Shown here in pieces: positions 11,728 to 20,710 of a stretch of 64,000 bases of DNA (positions are counted from its first letter, which is position 1; the number at the start of each line of letters is the position of its first letter). The position numbers were made by a program, and so were the translations under genes. The notes beneath the pieces were generated by a model. The model worked only from the letters and a program-made list of their open reading frames with translations, searched no databases and was not told the DNA's origin. Source of the DNA: Paroedura picta (Eukaryota > Chordata > Lepidosauria > Squamata > Gekkonidae); the NCBI RefSeq assembly GCF_049243985.1, contig NC_135373.1:100125213-100189212 (forward strand), in the 5' to 3' direction.

Positions 11728-11963
11728 TAGGTGCAAAGTCGTGTTCGACCCATCGCGACTCCATGGACAATGATCCTCCAGGCTTTCCTGTCCTCTACCA
11801 TTCCCCGGAGGCCATTTAAGTTTGCACCTACTGCTTCAGTGACTCCATCCAGCCACCTCATTCTGTCATCCCCTTCTTTTGCCCTCAATTGCTCCCAGCA
11901 TTAGGTTCTTCTCCAGGGAGTCCTTCCTGCTCATGAGGTGGCCAAAGTATTTGAATAGCCAAA
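11728..11963 (-). mobile_element. Bov-B (RTE) LINE fragment
   Basis: CATCGCGACTCCATGGACAA, CCAGCCACCTCATTCTGTC and AGGTGGCCAAAGTATTTGAA follow, in order, the 3' region of Bov-B known from ruminants and squamates. It is the LINE partner family of the Sauria SINEs here. Confidence 0.7.
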
Positions 11964-12619
11964 TACCAGACTTTAAAACCAAACTGAACACCAACCTATG
12001 TTTGAGACCTAGATAACCAGTAGGTATGTTTCGGCTGAACAAAATTTGAAAAATTTGTTTAGATGCACTGCTACAGGCCACTCGTTCTCTCAAACAGGCA
12101 ATATTATGTTAACTGAAGCTCTGGAGATCTAGTTAAGCTACTTCCACTTACAAGATTTTGTCCATGAGAGCAAACTCTGGACTCTTCCCTCATACTCCAA
12201 ATTACTGAGCATTTTATGAGACACCTGCAGAAACCAAAAATTGCCATCCCACACATGGTGTCAAGTGGAACTGCGCTCACAATTTCCCCTTGGTACTTTT
12301 GTGATGAATAACTTGTGTTTCCTCCAGGCACACTACTACAGGAAAACTGCAATTAGTACTGCAGGCAGATGATTAATCTCAAAATTGACAACTATTATAT
12401 ACAGAAACTATCTAAGCAAGTTACCAGACTGGTATGAAGAGGAAGTCTTGTGTATTTTCCAGTCTTGCCTCTTAGATGTTACATATTGACCAAAGTCAAA
12501 GGAAAATGCTTACTCAATTTTCAAGTAGATTCATTCTGTTCTTTGTTCCACTATTTTTATTTTTAGGGAACCAAATCAGCTAAATATGAATGCTAAACAA
12601 CTATTCACTCCAGCCACAA

Positions 12620-12717
12620 GAAACATGTATTAGAAAATAATTTATTAGGCAGTAATACACAGCTGTTTGTACTAAGCTCTTATATACATGCTTGTAACAT
12701 CTATCCTTTGACTACCC
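12620..12717 (-). other. ATF4 3' UTR and polyadenylation signal
   Basis: A minus-strand AATAAA lies at 12641-12646, about 75 bases after the stop. The resulting short 3' UTR is in keeping with ATF4 in other vertebrates. The cleavage point near 12620 is inferred. Confidence 0.6.
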
Positions 12718-14289
12718 TTATTCTGGGACCTTAACTTTTTTATTCTTGGCCTTACGGACCTCTTCAATTAGATCTTTCAAATATTGAATTTCTTTGCTCA
12801 GGGAATCTGCTTTCTCCCTCAGGGCCTCATTCTTCTGTTCCAGCTCTCTACACTCTCCTGATACCGCTTCCCGCTCTGCCCTTTTTTTCTGCCGATAGCG
12901 TGTAGCTGCCGTTTTATTCTGCTCCATCTTCTTGAGCTTTTTGTCTACTCTTTTTTCTCCCTTCACCTTTGCTGACACTATCTTTTCTATAGGAAGATCA
13001 TAAGGCTTGAGACGCACAGAAATGTCAGGCGGGGCTGTAACTGACTGGCTATCACTGAGGGAACTAATAGAAGTTGTAGGACTTTGCTGGGGGGTCCCCA
13101 AGTAAGATGGACTCGTGCCTATTCCACTATCATTGTCTGAGTTGATTTCTTCCTCCTTCTCACACTTGGGAATTACCACTACAAGGATATGGGCTTCCCG
13201 CTCTGCCCTTTTTTTCTGCCGATAGCTTGTAGCTGCCGTTTTATTCTGCTCCATCTTCTTGAGCTTTTTGTCTACTCTTTTTTCTCCCTTCACCTTTGCT
13301 GACACTATCTTTTCTATAGGAAGATCATAAGGCTTGAGACGCACAGAAATGTCAGGCGGGGCTGTAACTGACTGGCTATCACTGAGGGAACTAATAGAAG
13401 TTGTAGGACTTTGCTGGGGGGTCCCCAAGTAAGATGGACTCATGCCTATTCCACTATCATTGTCTGAGTTGATTTCTTCCTCCTTCTCACACTTGGGAAT
13501 TACCACTACAAGGATATGGGCTTCTGGTTTCTTGTCTCCTTCAAGAACATCCACTTCACTACCTAGTTCTAAGCAAAAAGAATGGTCTGCAGTGGAAATC
13601 AATGACTCTGGAGAAAGTGGAAATGGCAACACAGGAGTTAATGGGGCTACTTGGTCTGCCCCAGGGGGGGACACAGGCAATTGAATAACTGGTTCTGTTG
13701 TCAATGGAGTTTCTTTGCTGGGAATTTCTTGAATGGAAGGGTCAAATGGTTCACACGTGTCTTCCAACGTGGCCATAAACTCATCTGGGGAGACGGTGGC
13801 TTCAAGGTCATCAATACCTAACAGCGCATCAAAGTCAAACTCCTTCAGATCCATCTTCTCCACCATCCAATCCATGCCAGAGAAGGCATCCTCTGTTAAG
13901 AAAATTGATAAAATGTTCAGAGAACTGAGTATTGTCTTTCATATAAAAATTGAATATATATTGCTAACCACAACATCTCCGATCTTTATCATTAAGACTG
14001 CCATTTACGTTTTGTGTTGTATGGAACTATCACCCTGCATTGCCACCATTTGTAATTACATGTAAACCTTACCCTGGCTGTTGTCTGTGGCATCGTTCAA
14101 ACTAGCCACAGCCAGCCAATCGGAGGAGCCCACTTTAGCCTTGTTGCTGGAGAACCCATGCGAACCGAAGTTCTTGGCCACCTCCAGGTAGTCATCTAAC
14201 AGTCCCAGACCTTCCTCAGCCACCAAACACGGCTGGTTGAAGGGGGACAGAAAGTCCCCCAACATAATCTCTGTGTTTGAGAGGCTCAT
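12718..14289 (-). CDS. ATF4: Activating transcription factor 4 with an in-frame 109-residue internal duplication
   Basis: Two coding exons on the minus strand, 14289-14073 and 13892-12718, join at Q|EDAFSGMDWM exactly as in vertebrate ATF4 (acceptor TTCTTAACAG, donor GGTAAGG). The result is 463 aa; without the duplication it would be 354, against 351 in human. Residues 1-195 contain the conserved LGLLDDYLEVAK and MDLKEFDFDALLGIDDLE motifs. Residues 197-305 and 306-414 are two copies of a unit with the DSGIG.S beta-TrCP-type degron, a Ser/Pro-rich linker and a full bZIP basic region. Residues 415-463 are the leucine zipper. The second basic region (TAATRYRQKK) is canonical; the first reads TAATSYRQKK. 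ATF4 is the bZIP effector of the integrated stress response, dimerising with C/EBP and related factors on CARE sites. The codon matching human Met1 is TTG, so the start is the Met matching human Met4. Identity is certain; the duplication needs raw-read confirmation. Confidence 0.95.
12868..13521 (-). repeat. 327-bp in-frame tandem duplication inside the ATF4 last exon
   Basis: Unit 1 is 13195-13521 and unit 2 is 12868-13194, each exactly 327 bp. I find two mismatches: ATG versus ACG beside the degron (M/T) and AGC versus CGC in the basic region (S/R). That is about 99.4% identity. The junction carries a 5-base microhomology, GCTTC, shared by the two parental breakpoints (GGGCTTCTGG and CCGCTTCCCG). 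It lies wholly within one exon, so splicing cannot remove either copy. Confidence 0.95.
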
Positions 14290-15623
14290 TTTTGTCAAGT
14301 TTTAGTATTCTGTGGTCAAAAAGGGTAGACACGTAGATGGTCTCTTTCTCGATTACAGCAAAGCTGCTGTGTGGTGCCTTGAAGAACCTGAAAGATACAA
14401 AGATAAAAACAGTGGTGTATTATTGAGATTGGATTTAAATGAGGCATCCCTCATTTAATGGCAACCAATATTTTTTATTTCACATTTTACTAAAGAGCAG
14501 GCTGGTGTTCATGATACATTTCTGCCATTATTAAACTATTACAGCATTCTTAAGTCAAGAAGAGTCTTATGAGAAGGCGTTTCAGGAATTCAATAAGAAT
14601 TCTTGATGAATGCCAACAAGGCCTTATGCACAACAGCGCCAACTAGGATTTGTCAAGAACATCCTTGCGTGTGTGTGGCAGCCTCCTCAAGTTCCTCACA
14701 ACCATATATGGTCAAAGCCAGTCGCAGCTCCACCCAACTCCCTGTCGGTTGGATTCACGCGCTCACTACCGTCAACGACAGCTGCAGCCATTTCGTGATC
14801 AGCCTGCTGTGCCTGTCTCCACCCTATAAATAGGCCGCCATTTTATATCCTGCCACGTTTTCACCAAGGTTACTTAAAACTAGCCTCAACCTTCTGGCTC
14901 CTGTTCTCCCTGGAAGAAACGTTTAAGAGGTGCCAAATAGTTTGAATTCACAACTAGTGATCGAGGAACGATCTAGTTGCAAAAGATCTGCTAAGGGAAC
15001 TGTCTCCCCTACAAACTCAGCCATCCACAAGGTTAAGAGGGACAAAGCCCCACTGCCCGGGAAATAAATAAAATACTATATAACAGCCAAATCAGAGAGG
15101 AGCCCCACCAACACTCTTTCCTCCCTGACGGGCAGGGGGTTTTTTTTACATTTTACAAGTAGAGATGCAGGGAATATACCCCACCCACCCGAGAATAAAC
15201 CTGTACTTGTTAGATTTCTGCATGCCAGGCAGCTGTCTGGGGAGCTGTCTGGGAGACCCAGCCATTCCTCAAGTGCCTCTTTTACTCCTGCCAGGAAGGT
15301 AGCCTACCCGGGGAATTCGTGGACACATTAGGGACTACCTAATTACCCAAGGGAGCCCAGGAGCCTCTATGCTCCATAAATGCAACCTGCTTCCCCCACC
15401 CCACACACAGTTATCTTCTGCCGCCGCCTCCGCCGTCCCCCCCCCCCACTTACTCCCCTTCCCCCTGAACGTCCCACCGGATCTTCCCAGGTGATCCATT
15501 CCCAGGCTCGAAACAGGCGACACCCCCGACCTCCCCCCTTTCAAACGCGTTCAGGACGGCCATAATCTCCAACTCGGCCGTCTGGGACTTTCCCCTCTCC
15601 CCCTCTCCCAATACTCACGCCAT
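14216..15623 (-). CDS. ATF4 leader uORF2, 58 codons, spans the exon 1-exon 2 junction and overlaps the main start
   Basis: Two segments, 15623-15619 (ATGGC at the end of exon 1) and 14387-14216 (exon 2), join across GT/AG to encode a peptide starting MAFFKAPHSS and ending QPAVFGG. The stop (14216-14218) lies inside the ATF4 coding sequence, out of frame, with 74 nt of overlap. The human overlap is about 83 nt counted from Met1. Because this gene starts at the Met4 equivalent, 9 nt later, the stop position is the same. This is the inhibitory uORF that stressed ribosomes skip after slow reinitiation. Confidence 0.85.
14391..15618 (-). other. ATF4 intron 1
   Basis: This intron lies between the exon 1 donor (15618) and the exon 2 acceptor TATCTTTCAG (14390-14388 is CAG; exon 2 starts at 14387). 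No recognised transposon was seen. It becomes CpG-rich toward exon 1 and includes a C9 tract near 15438. Confidence 0.6.
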
Positions 15624-15828
15624 GGCTGCAGACGCCGGGAGGTGCCGAGGCCGCGGCCGCTGATGCTGCGCCTCTGCAATGGCCGATGCCGCCGCTTGCA
15701 CTACCAACCCTGCACAGCCATGGCGGCGGCTGCGGAAGCTCAAACTGCCTCTAGCTGGTCAGAGCCGCGCCTTCCGCGAGACGACTCAGCCAACAACCCT
15801 CCCTGCCTTTTTCCAGACTAACAATGAG
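15619..15828 (-). other. ATF4 noncoding exon 1 (5' end approximate)
   Basis: The 3' edge is fixed by the donor ATGGC|GTGAGT at 15619/15618. The 5' edge is placed about 25-30 bases downstream of the TATA box. The exon is GC-rich and contains uORF1 and the first five bases of uORF2. Confidence 0.6.
15701..15721 (-). CDS. ATF4 leader uORF1, 6 codons (MAVQGW)
   Basis: The minus-strand ATG at 15721-15719 sits in a strong context (GCCGCCATGG), followed by five codons and TAG at 15703-15701, all within exon 1. It lies 77 nt upstream of uORF2. A short permissive uORF1 that lets ribosomes resume scanning is the known partner of uORF2 in ATF4 control. Confidence 0.75.
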   Translation of the reverse strand: MAVQGW

Positions 15829-16430
15829 GACGCGGCGCCCGCGTTTTCCTCTTTTATACTCAATGAGATCCGGCTGTCTCGTCTTGCATCGTTGTCGACA
15901 GGAACCTTCCGCCAACTGTGCCTAGAATTTTAAACAGGTTCATTCAAAAGACGAACGCTGCCATCGAGACCCTCTCTAGGGATCTAGAAATCAAAACCCC
16001 ACTTTAGGGGACCTTCAAGCCCGCAATCAGCCGAAACCAAACGCCGGCGGAAGGATTACAGGCACTATATCCTGTATTGGTCTGTTAATACCGCTCCGCG
16101 TCTCGCCTCAATTAAGGTCGTGACGCAAAACCGGACGGTCGGCTTCTCATTGGTTTTCGTTAGGCTGGTGGGGGTTGAAAATCTCCCGTTGAGCCGGATT
16201 CCTGAGCACGCCACGGCACGTGGACGTTAGAGCCCTGATTGGCTGACAGGACCTTGTTCACGTGCAATGAGAATTGCCATTGGCTTGAGGACGACTGTGG
16301 ATCCCGTCAGTTGTAAAGGAATGGGGGTGGGGCGGAGCTGTTCTTCTCTGTCTCCAACGCGTATTGAAAATTCGCCCGCCTCGCGGCGCTGGGAGGAGGG
16401 AGGGTGTGTGCTCTGATTGGCCGCCGCCTG
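15829..16430 (-). promoter_or_regulatory. ATF4 promoter: TATA box, CARE-like site, C/EBP-CRE site, four CCAAT boxes, E-boxes
   Basis: On the minus strand TATAAAAG is at 15858-15851. CGATGCAAG at 15891-15883 is one base from the CARE consensus TGATGNAAN. On the plus strand TGACGCAA at 16121-16128 matches the composite C/EBP-CRE element bound by ATF4-C/EBP dimers. CCAAT boxes (ATTGG on plus) lie at about 16149, 16238, 16279 and 16416. CACGTG E-boxes occur near 16218 and 16259. The region is CpG-rich. Site function is inferred from motif matches. Confidence 0.6.
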
Positions 16431-16639
16431 GCCCCTTTGCCTTGGGGTGTGCGTGTCAGGGACGGAAGCGTCTACCAGCCGTGCCTCAGCCCCTGCTCTC
16501 CCGCCGCTCCCTTGCTCGCATAAATGATCGCCGCGCTGATCTCCGACCTATTTCAGCTTTAGAAATGTCAAGGAGGGAACTTCTAGGGTTTCTCAGCCTT
16601 ATGCCTTATAGATCGCCCCCAGTCATTTTGACGCATATT

Positions 16640-16710
16640 GAGCCTGCCTTTCTTCAGAGAAACACAGTGGCACCTTTAAGATCAACATAGTTTTATTCAA
16701 GGTACTAGCT
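16640..16710. mobile_element. Family C retroelement fragment
   Basis: CAGTGGCACCTTTAAGATCA and TTTATTCAAGGTACTAGCTT match the inverted head of the family. Truncated. Confidence 0.5.
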
Positions 16711-16819
16711 TTACTATGTGAAATAAATGGGTTTTGAAAGGGGAGAAGCCCCCCAGGTTACCCAATGGTACTTGTCCTTGGCCGTGGTGAGCTGGGTGAT
16801 GGTCCAGGAAGGTCTCTCG

Positions 16820-17230
16820 TCACGCTAGCAACAGGGTGAAAGGCCTTCCTGGATCCAGGCCCCTGGAGACAGTGGTCCCAGCAGGGTGCAGCTGTGGAGA
16901 GCTGCCCATGGGCCCGGGAAGACGCTGGACCTAGGGACAGCAGGGTGTGCCCTCCCCACGGGCTGTGCCATTGGAGGGCTGCCCCTGGACCCAGGTAGTC
17001 CTTTCAAGGGCCTGGGGCAGCTGCGAGGCCCCTTCCCGGCGCACTGGAGAGCTGCCCCCGGGCCTGGGAAGAGCTTGAAAGGCCTTCCTGGGCCCAGGAG
17101 CAGCCGGGAGGCCCCTCCCCACCAGAGGGATTGCCCCTAGGCCCAGGAAGGCCTTTCACCGCGTCTGGGCCAGTGGGACTGAGAGCTGTCTGGGCGGGCC
17201 AAACAGGGCACCCTGATTGGCCCTATTCCA
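16820..17230. repeat. GC-rich degenerate repeat block
   Basis: Diverged units built around GGCCTTCCTGG and GAGAGCTGCCC recur about every 100-130 bp. The right end (ACCCTGATTGGCCCTATTCC) resembles the end of the GC-rich element at 47.4-48.4 kb, so this may be an internally expanded copy of that family. Confidence 0.5.
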
Positions 17231-17317
17231 ACTCGGACAGCCAGACTCGCTCCACCCAAAGGCCAGTTTCCCTTTTATAAAGGGGAACCCAATGCACACA
17301 CACTCCCTCAGATACAC

Positions 17318-17420
17318 AAAAGCTCATACTTTGAATAAAACTTTGTTGATCTTAAAGATGCCACTGGACTCTAAATTTGTTCTGCTGCTTCAGACCAACA
17401 CGGCTACCCACTTGAACCTA
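17318..17420 (+). mobile_element. Family C retroelement, 3' part
   Basis: AAAGCTCATACTTTGAATAA, then TTGATCTTAAAGATGCCACT and CGGCTACCCACTTGAACCTA: the single-arm form without the inverted head. Confidence 0.7.
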
Positions 17421-17551
17421 TCTTCAGAGGAGTTCATGATGATCATCACAGATCTCGCTCCCAGCATTTATCTTCACAACAACCCTGTGAGGAGAACAGG
17501 GTATAGTAAAAAAAAAATGCCACAATAAACCTGTCAATAACATCTTAAATC

Positions 17552-17800
17552 AGCCATTCTCAAGGGAGCCATATGGCATATTTGAAGGCAGCGGCAGACT
17601 GAAAAATGTGGAACAGGGAGCCCAAAGTGATTATTGTTGTTCTTGTTTTTTTGGGGGGGGGGGCTAAGTAACTGAACCCATACAATACCCTTTTTGTCTC
17701 GTATGATGTCAATTGCTTGAAAATTCAACCATCAAGGGAAAGAAAAGTCATCTGTTCCTTCGGGTATACTTGAATTAATGCATTCAAGAACAAAAACCAC
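17552..17800. mobile_element. hAT element fragment (CAGCCATTCTCAA family)
   Basis: It begins CAGCCATTCTCAAGGGAGCC and shares CAATACCCTTTTT and AAGGGAAAGAAAA blocks with the copy at 42442-42894. Confidence 0.6.
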
Positions 17801-17867
17801 ATGTGCTTTTCTCCTGCAGTGGGGCTGTGAAGCTGAATAGCCTGGGCTCTAGTCCAACATTCTAGCA

Positions 17868-18242
17868 CAGGTATTCCCAACCAGGGGTCTGTGGACCTCC
17901 AGGGGTCCGCAAGAGCTCCAGAGGGGGTCCACAACATTTATCATCCAGCCTTAATGGACTCTGCCACAACCAGCTGCCCTCCTGAATGTGAATTCTCTTG
18001 TGTCTAGATCTGGGAGGGGCAGAGACTGCATGACAATTTCTACCTTAAACCACCTCCTGTCTCTCTCCCAGTCCTCCTCAAGCCTGCCCATTAACCCAGG
18101 TGGTAATGTCACTTCTGGTTGCATGTCATTTCTGGAGGGCATGGCAGGGACACATGGCCAGCTGACATCACTTCTGGGTCTCCTCGAAGCCTAAACAATT
18201 ATTCCAGGGGCTCCTCCGTGGTCAAAAGGTTGAAAAACGCTG
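17868..18242. mobile_element. Non-autonomous hAT transposon, 375 bp
   Basis: Ends are CAGGTATTCCCAACC and GGTTGAAAAACGCTG. The flanking 8-mers TTCTAGCA and TTCTAACC agree at 6 of 8. The interior is unlike the other hATs here. Confidence 0.7.
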
Positions 18243-18255
18243 TTCTAACCACTAC

Positions 18256-18396
18256 CCAGCTTGCTGGGAAGTAATCAGTAATGACTGGAGAAGGCACTGG
18301 CAAACCACCCCGTATTGAGTCTGCCATGAAAACGCTGGAGGGCGTCATCCCAAGGGTCAGACATGACTCAGTGCTTGCACAGGGGATACCTTTACC
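18256..18396 (+). mobile_element. Sauria SINE, 5'-truncated
   Basis: It carries the CTGGCAAACCACCCCGTATT block and the tail TGACTCAGTGCTTGCACAGG. A target duplication TAACCACTAC flanks it. Confidence 0.85.
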
Positions 18397-19004
18397 TTTA
18401 ACCACTACAATACATTACTGGCTTTTGGGGACTACACTTCCTTTAATATACGCACTGCAACTGCTTTCTAAAGTAATGTGATGGTTTTGATATCTGAAAA
18501 TAGGCCAGCTCATAATTAAAAATATGTCAGAATTGTCCTCTTGAAAGCTGTGTATTTGGCTGGAGCATCATCTGCACACAAGAAGAAATAATAAACTAAT
18601 TTCTAAACTCACGTATATTTGTTTCTCAGAATTTCTGAACATCCTCAGTTTCCACTAAGCAAGATATAATCTTCAACAGGATATAGAAAGAGGAACTCGT
18701 CCAAGATTAGGAAAGGGGGTTGGGGAGGAAACTAATTGCATGGACATGTCAATATCTGTGGTTTTTTACTGTTTGCTTTAAAAGGGCATTCTAGATTGTT
18801 ATCAGTGGCCATGGGTCACCCTGTTACTGTAATTGTTTAGAAATTGTTCTCAGGAACAGACATGATTGTGTAACATTTTGGATCTGCTGCACATTTGATA
18901 GATAAATGGAGGCTCTTCGTATTGCTACCTGGGCAGAGTTAGCCTGAAGAAACATGTCATCTTAACAAGAAGAGAGACTTAAGCAGAGAGTGATTTGTCT
19001 AACG

Positions 19005-19306
19005 CAGGCTTTCTCAGCCAAGGTTTTGTGAAACCCTGGGGTTTCCTGACAGCCATGGAAGGGTCTCCCAGATGGGTGGGAGTTAATTTTTTTTAATTTG
19101 TTAAAAATTGATTGGGTGATATGACCCATATATGGTCATGTCAACCCACCCTCCCCAAATGGCTAATGATGGGCCTGAAGGGGGTGAGAAAGGGAGGGTC
19201 CTTGGGTGGGCATGTACACAGCTATGCTTCCCAATCGTGCCACTTCTGGGGCTTCTCAAAGAATGTTTTAGGGGTTTCTCAACAGTAAACAAGTTGAGAA
19301 AGGCTG
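19005..19306. mobile_element. Complete hAT MITE, 302 bp
   Basis: Ends CAGGCTTTCTCAGCC and GTTGAGAAAGGCTG are inverted, and the 8-bp flanks GTCTAACG and GTCTAAAG differ once. Reference copy for the fragments at 9.6, 11.2 and 22.8 kb. Confidence 0.8.
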
Positions 19307-19507
19307 GTCTAAAGCCTGCCAGGGGGGTCATGACAGAGACAGAATTCAAGCCAAGGATGTACAGAGTGGGCTTTCAGCCACTTCACCAAAAATAACCATT
19401 TCATCCTTCCATTTTCAAATACATAAATAGGCAGTGCTTCTTCCATTTTAAGGTTCCAAGACTAAAACAATCTTTCATTTGAAAGCTATGGGATAACTAT
19501 ACAGAAA

Positions 19508-19645
19508 GGATAGATTCAAGTGGGTAGCCATGTTGGTCTGAAGTAGCACAACAAAATATGAGTCCTATAGCACCTTTAATCCCAACAAATATTCATTCAA
19601 GACGTGAGCTTTCGAGTGCATGCGCTCTTTCTCAGGCTAATGAAC
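19508..19645 (-). mobile_element. Family C retroelement, minus orientation
   Basis: ATTCAAGTGGGTAGCCATGT is the reverse complement of the constant 3' end, followed by the GTCTGAAGTAGCACAAC block and the GTGAGCTTTCGAGTGCATG hairpin region. Confidence 0.75.
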
Positions 19646-19830
19646 AACCATCATAACTGTGTAGATATAGGTAAAAGCAAATTATGGCAAATCAGTAAAC
19701 TGTGTCATAATACCCAAATTAAGCCATATGATGCCACAGGATAATTTGTTGCTAAAACAGCAAATCAATCCTTTTGAGTTCAGTTGTAGTTCACAAAACA
19801 TTGGAGAAATAAAACTGTCGATGTCAGTAA

Positions 19831-20091
19831 TTAATGGCAGACACTTTCCGAGTTGTAAAAAGAAATGATTAAAAGAGACTAGTTGCTGGCCCCATCCGTC
19901 TCCACCCAAGCGTGGAAGCACCATGCAAATGACAAGCTGTGCAGGCAACTGACTCTCTGGTCTCAGGACAAGATAATTGCCAGCACAGCTTGTCACAGGG
20001 ATGCTTCCATGCTTGGGTGGAGACGGATGGGGCCAGCAACTAGTCTCTTTTAATCATTTCTTTTTACAACTGGGAAAGGGTCTGCCATTAA
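19831..20091. repeat. Large foldback: about 117-bp inverted repeat with 27-nt loop
   Basis: Arms 19831-19948 and 19976-20091 share a core of about 70 bases with one mismatch (AGAGACTAGTTGCTGGCCCC and its complement). There is no matching 8-bp flank, no terminal CAG and no similarity to the other repeats here. Confidence 0.85.
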
Positions 20092-20439
20092 ACATTTATT
20101 CCTATTCTGAACAAAAACAATACTAGAAAATTGTACTTCAGATGTCCAGGTGGCTCTGCAGGATAAAATGTTGAACTCTAAGGTAATATTTAGACCTCAA
20201 TCACATGTTATGATCCTGTCCTGTTGAAATAACCAATACTTATAGACATATTTTTAGGATCTTAGCAGAAGGATATCTCTTTCAGATCCTCTCAGTCAAA
20301 TTGTCAGATTGTGCAGAAATTCACAGCCATTTTGATAATGCTGTTGTTTTGCCTCAGTAAGTTCTGAACAAAGATTCCTTTATGGATTCAAAACTCACAC
20401 ACTATTAAAAAGAACCTATTACAGTTGAGGAGATCTTTA

Positions 20440-20710
20440 CTGTTGGTGTTGTGGTTAAGAGCAGCAGCCTGTAATCGGGAACACTGAGTTTGATTCAACA
20501 CTCCCTCACATGCAGCCAGCTGGGGGACCTTGGGCTAGTCACAGTCCTCTTAGAACTCCTTTCACAGATTAGTTTTGTCATATCTCTCTCAGCCCTACCT
20601 ACCTTACAGAGTGTCTGTTGTGGGGAGAGGATGGGAAGGTATTGTAAGCCGCTTTGAGACTCCTTGAAGTAGTGAAAAGCAAGTTATTAAAACCAAATCC
20701 TCTTCTTCTT
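20440..20710 (+). mobile_element. tRNA-derived SINE, family A
   Basis: TTGTGGTTAAGAGCAGCAGC head, CATGCAGCCAGCTGGG middle, GTAAGCCGCTTTGAGACTCC and TCTTCTTCTT tail. More diverged than the copies at 24.6 and 50.5 kb. Confidence 0.8.

Noticed and set aside
12868-13521. ATF4 as a pseudogene
   Set aside because: Introns, uORFs, promoter and frame are all intact and the duplication is in frame, so it should still be expressed.
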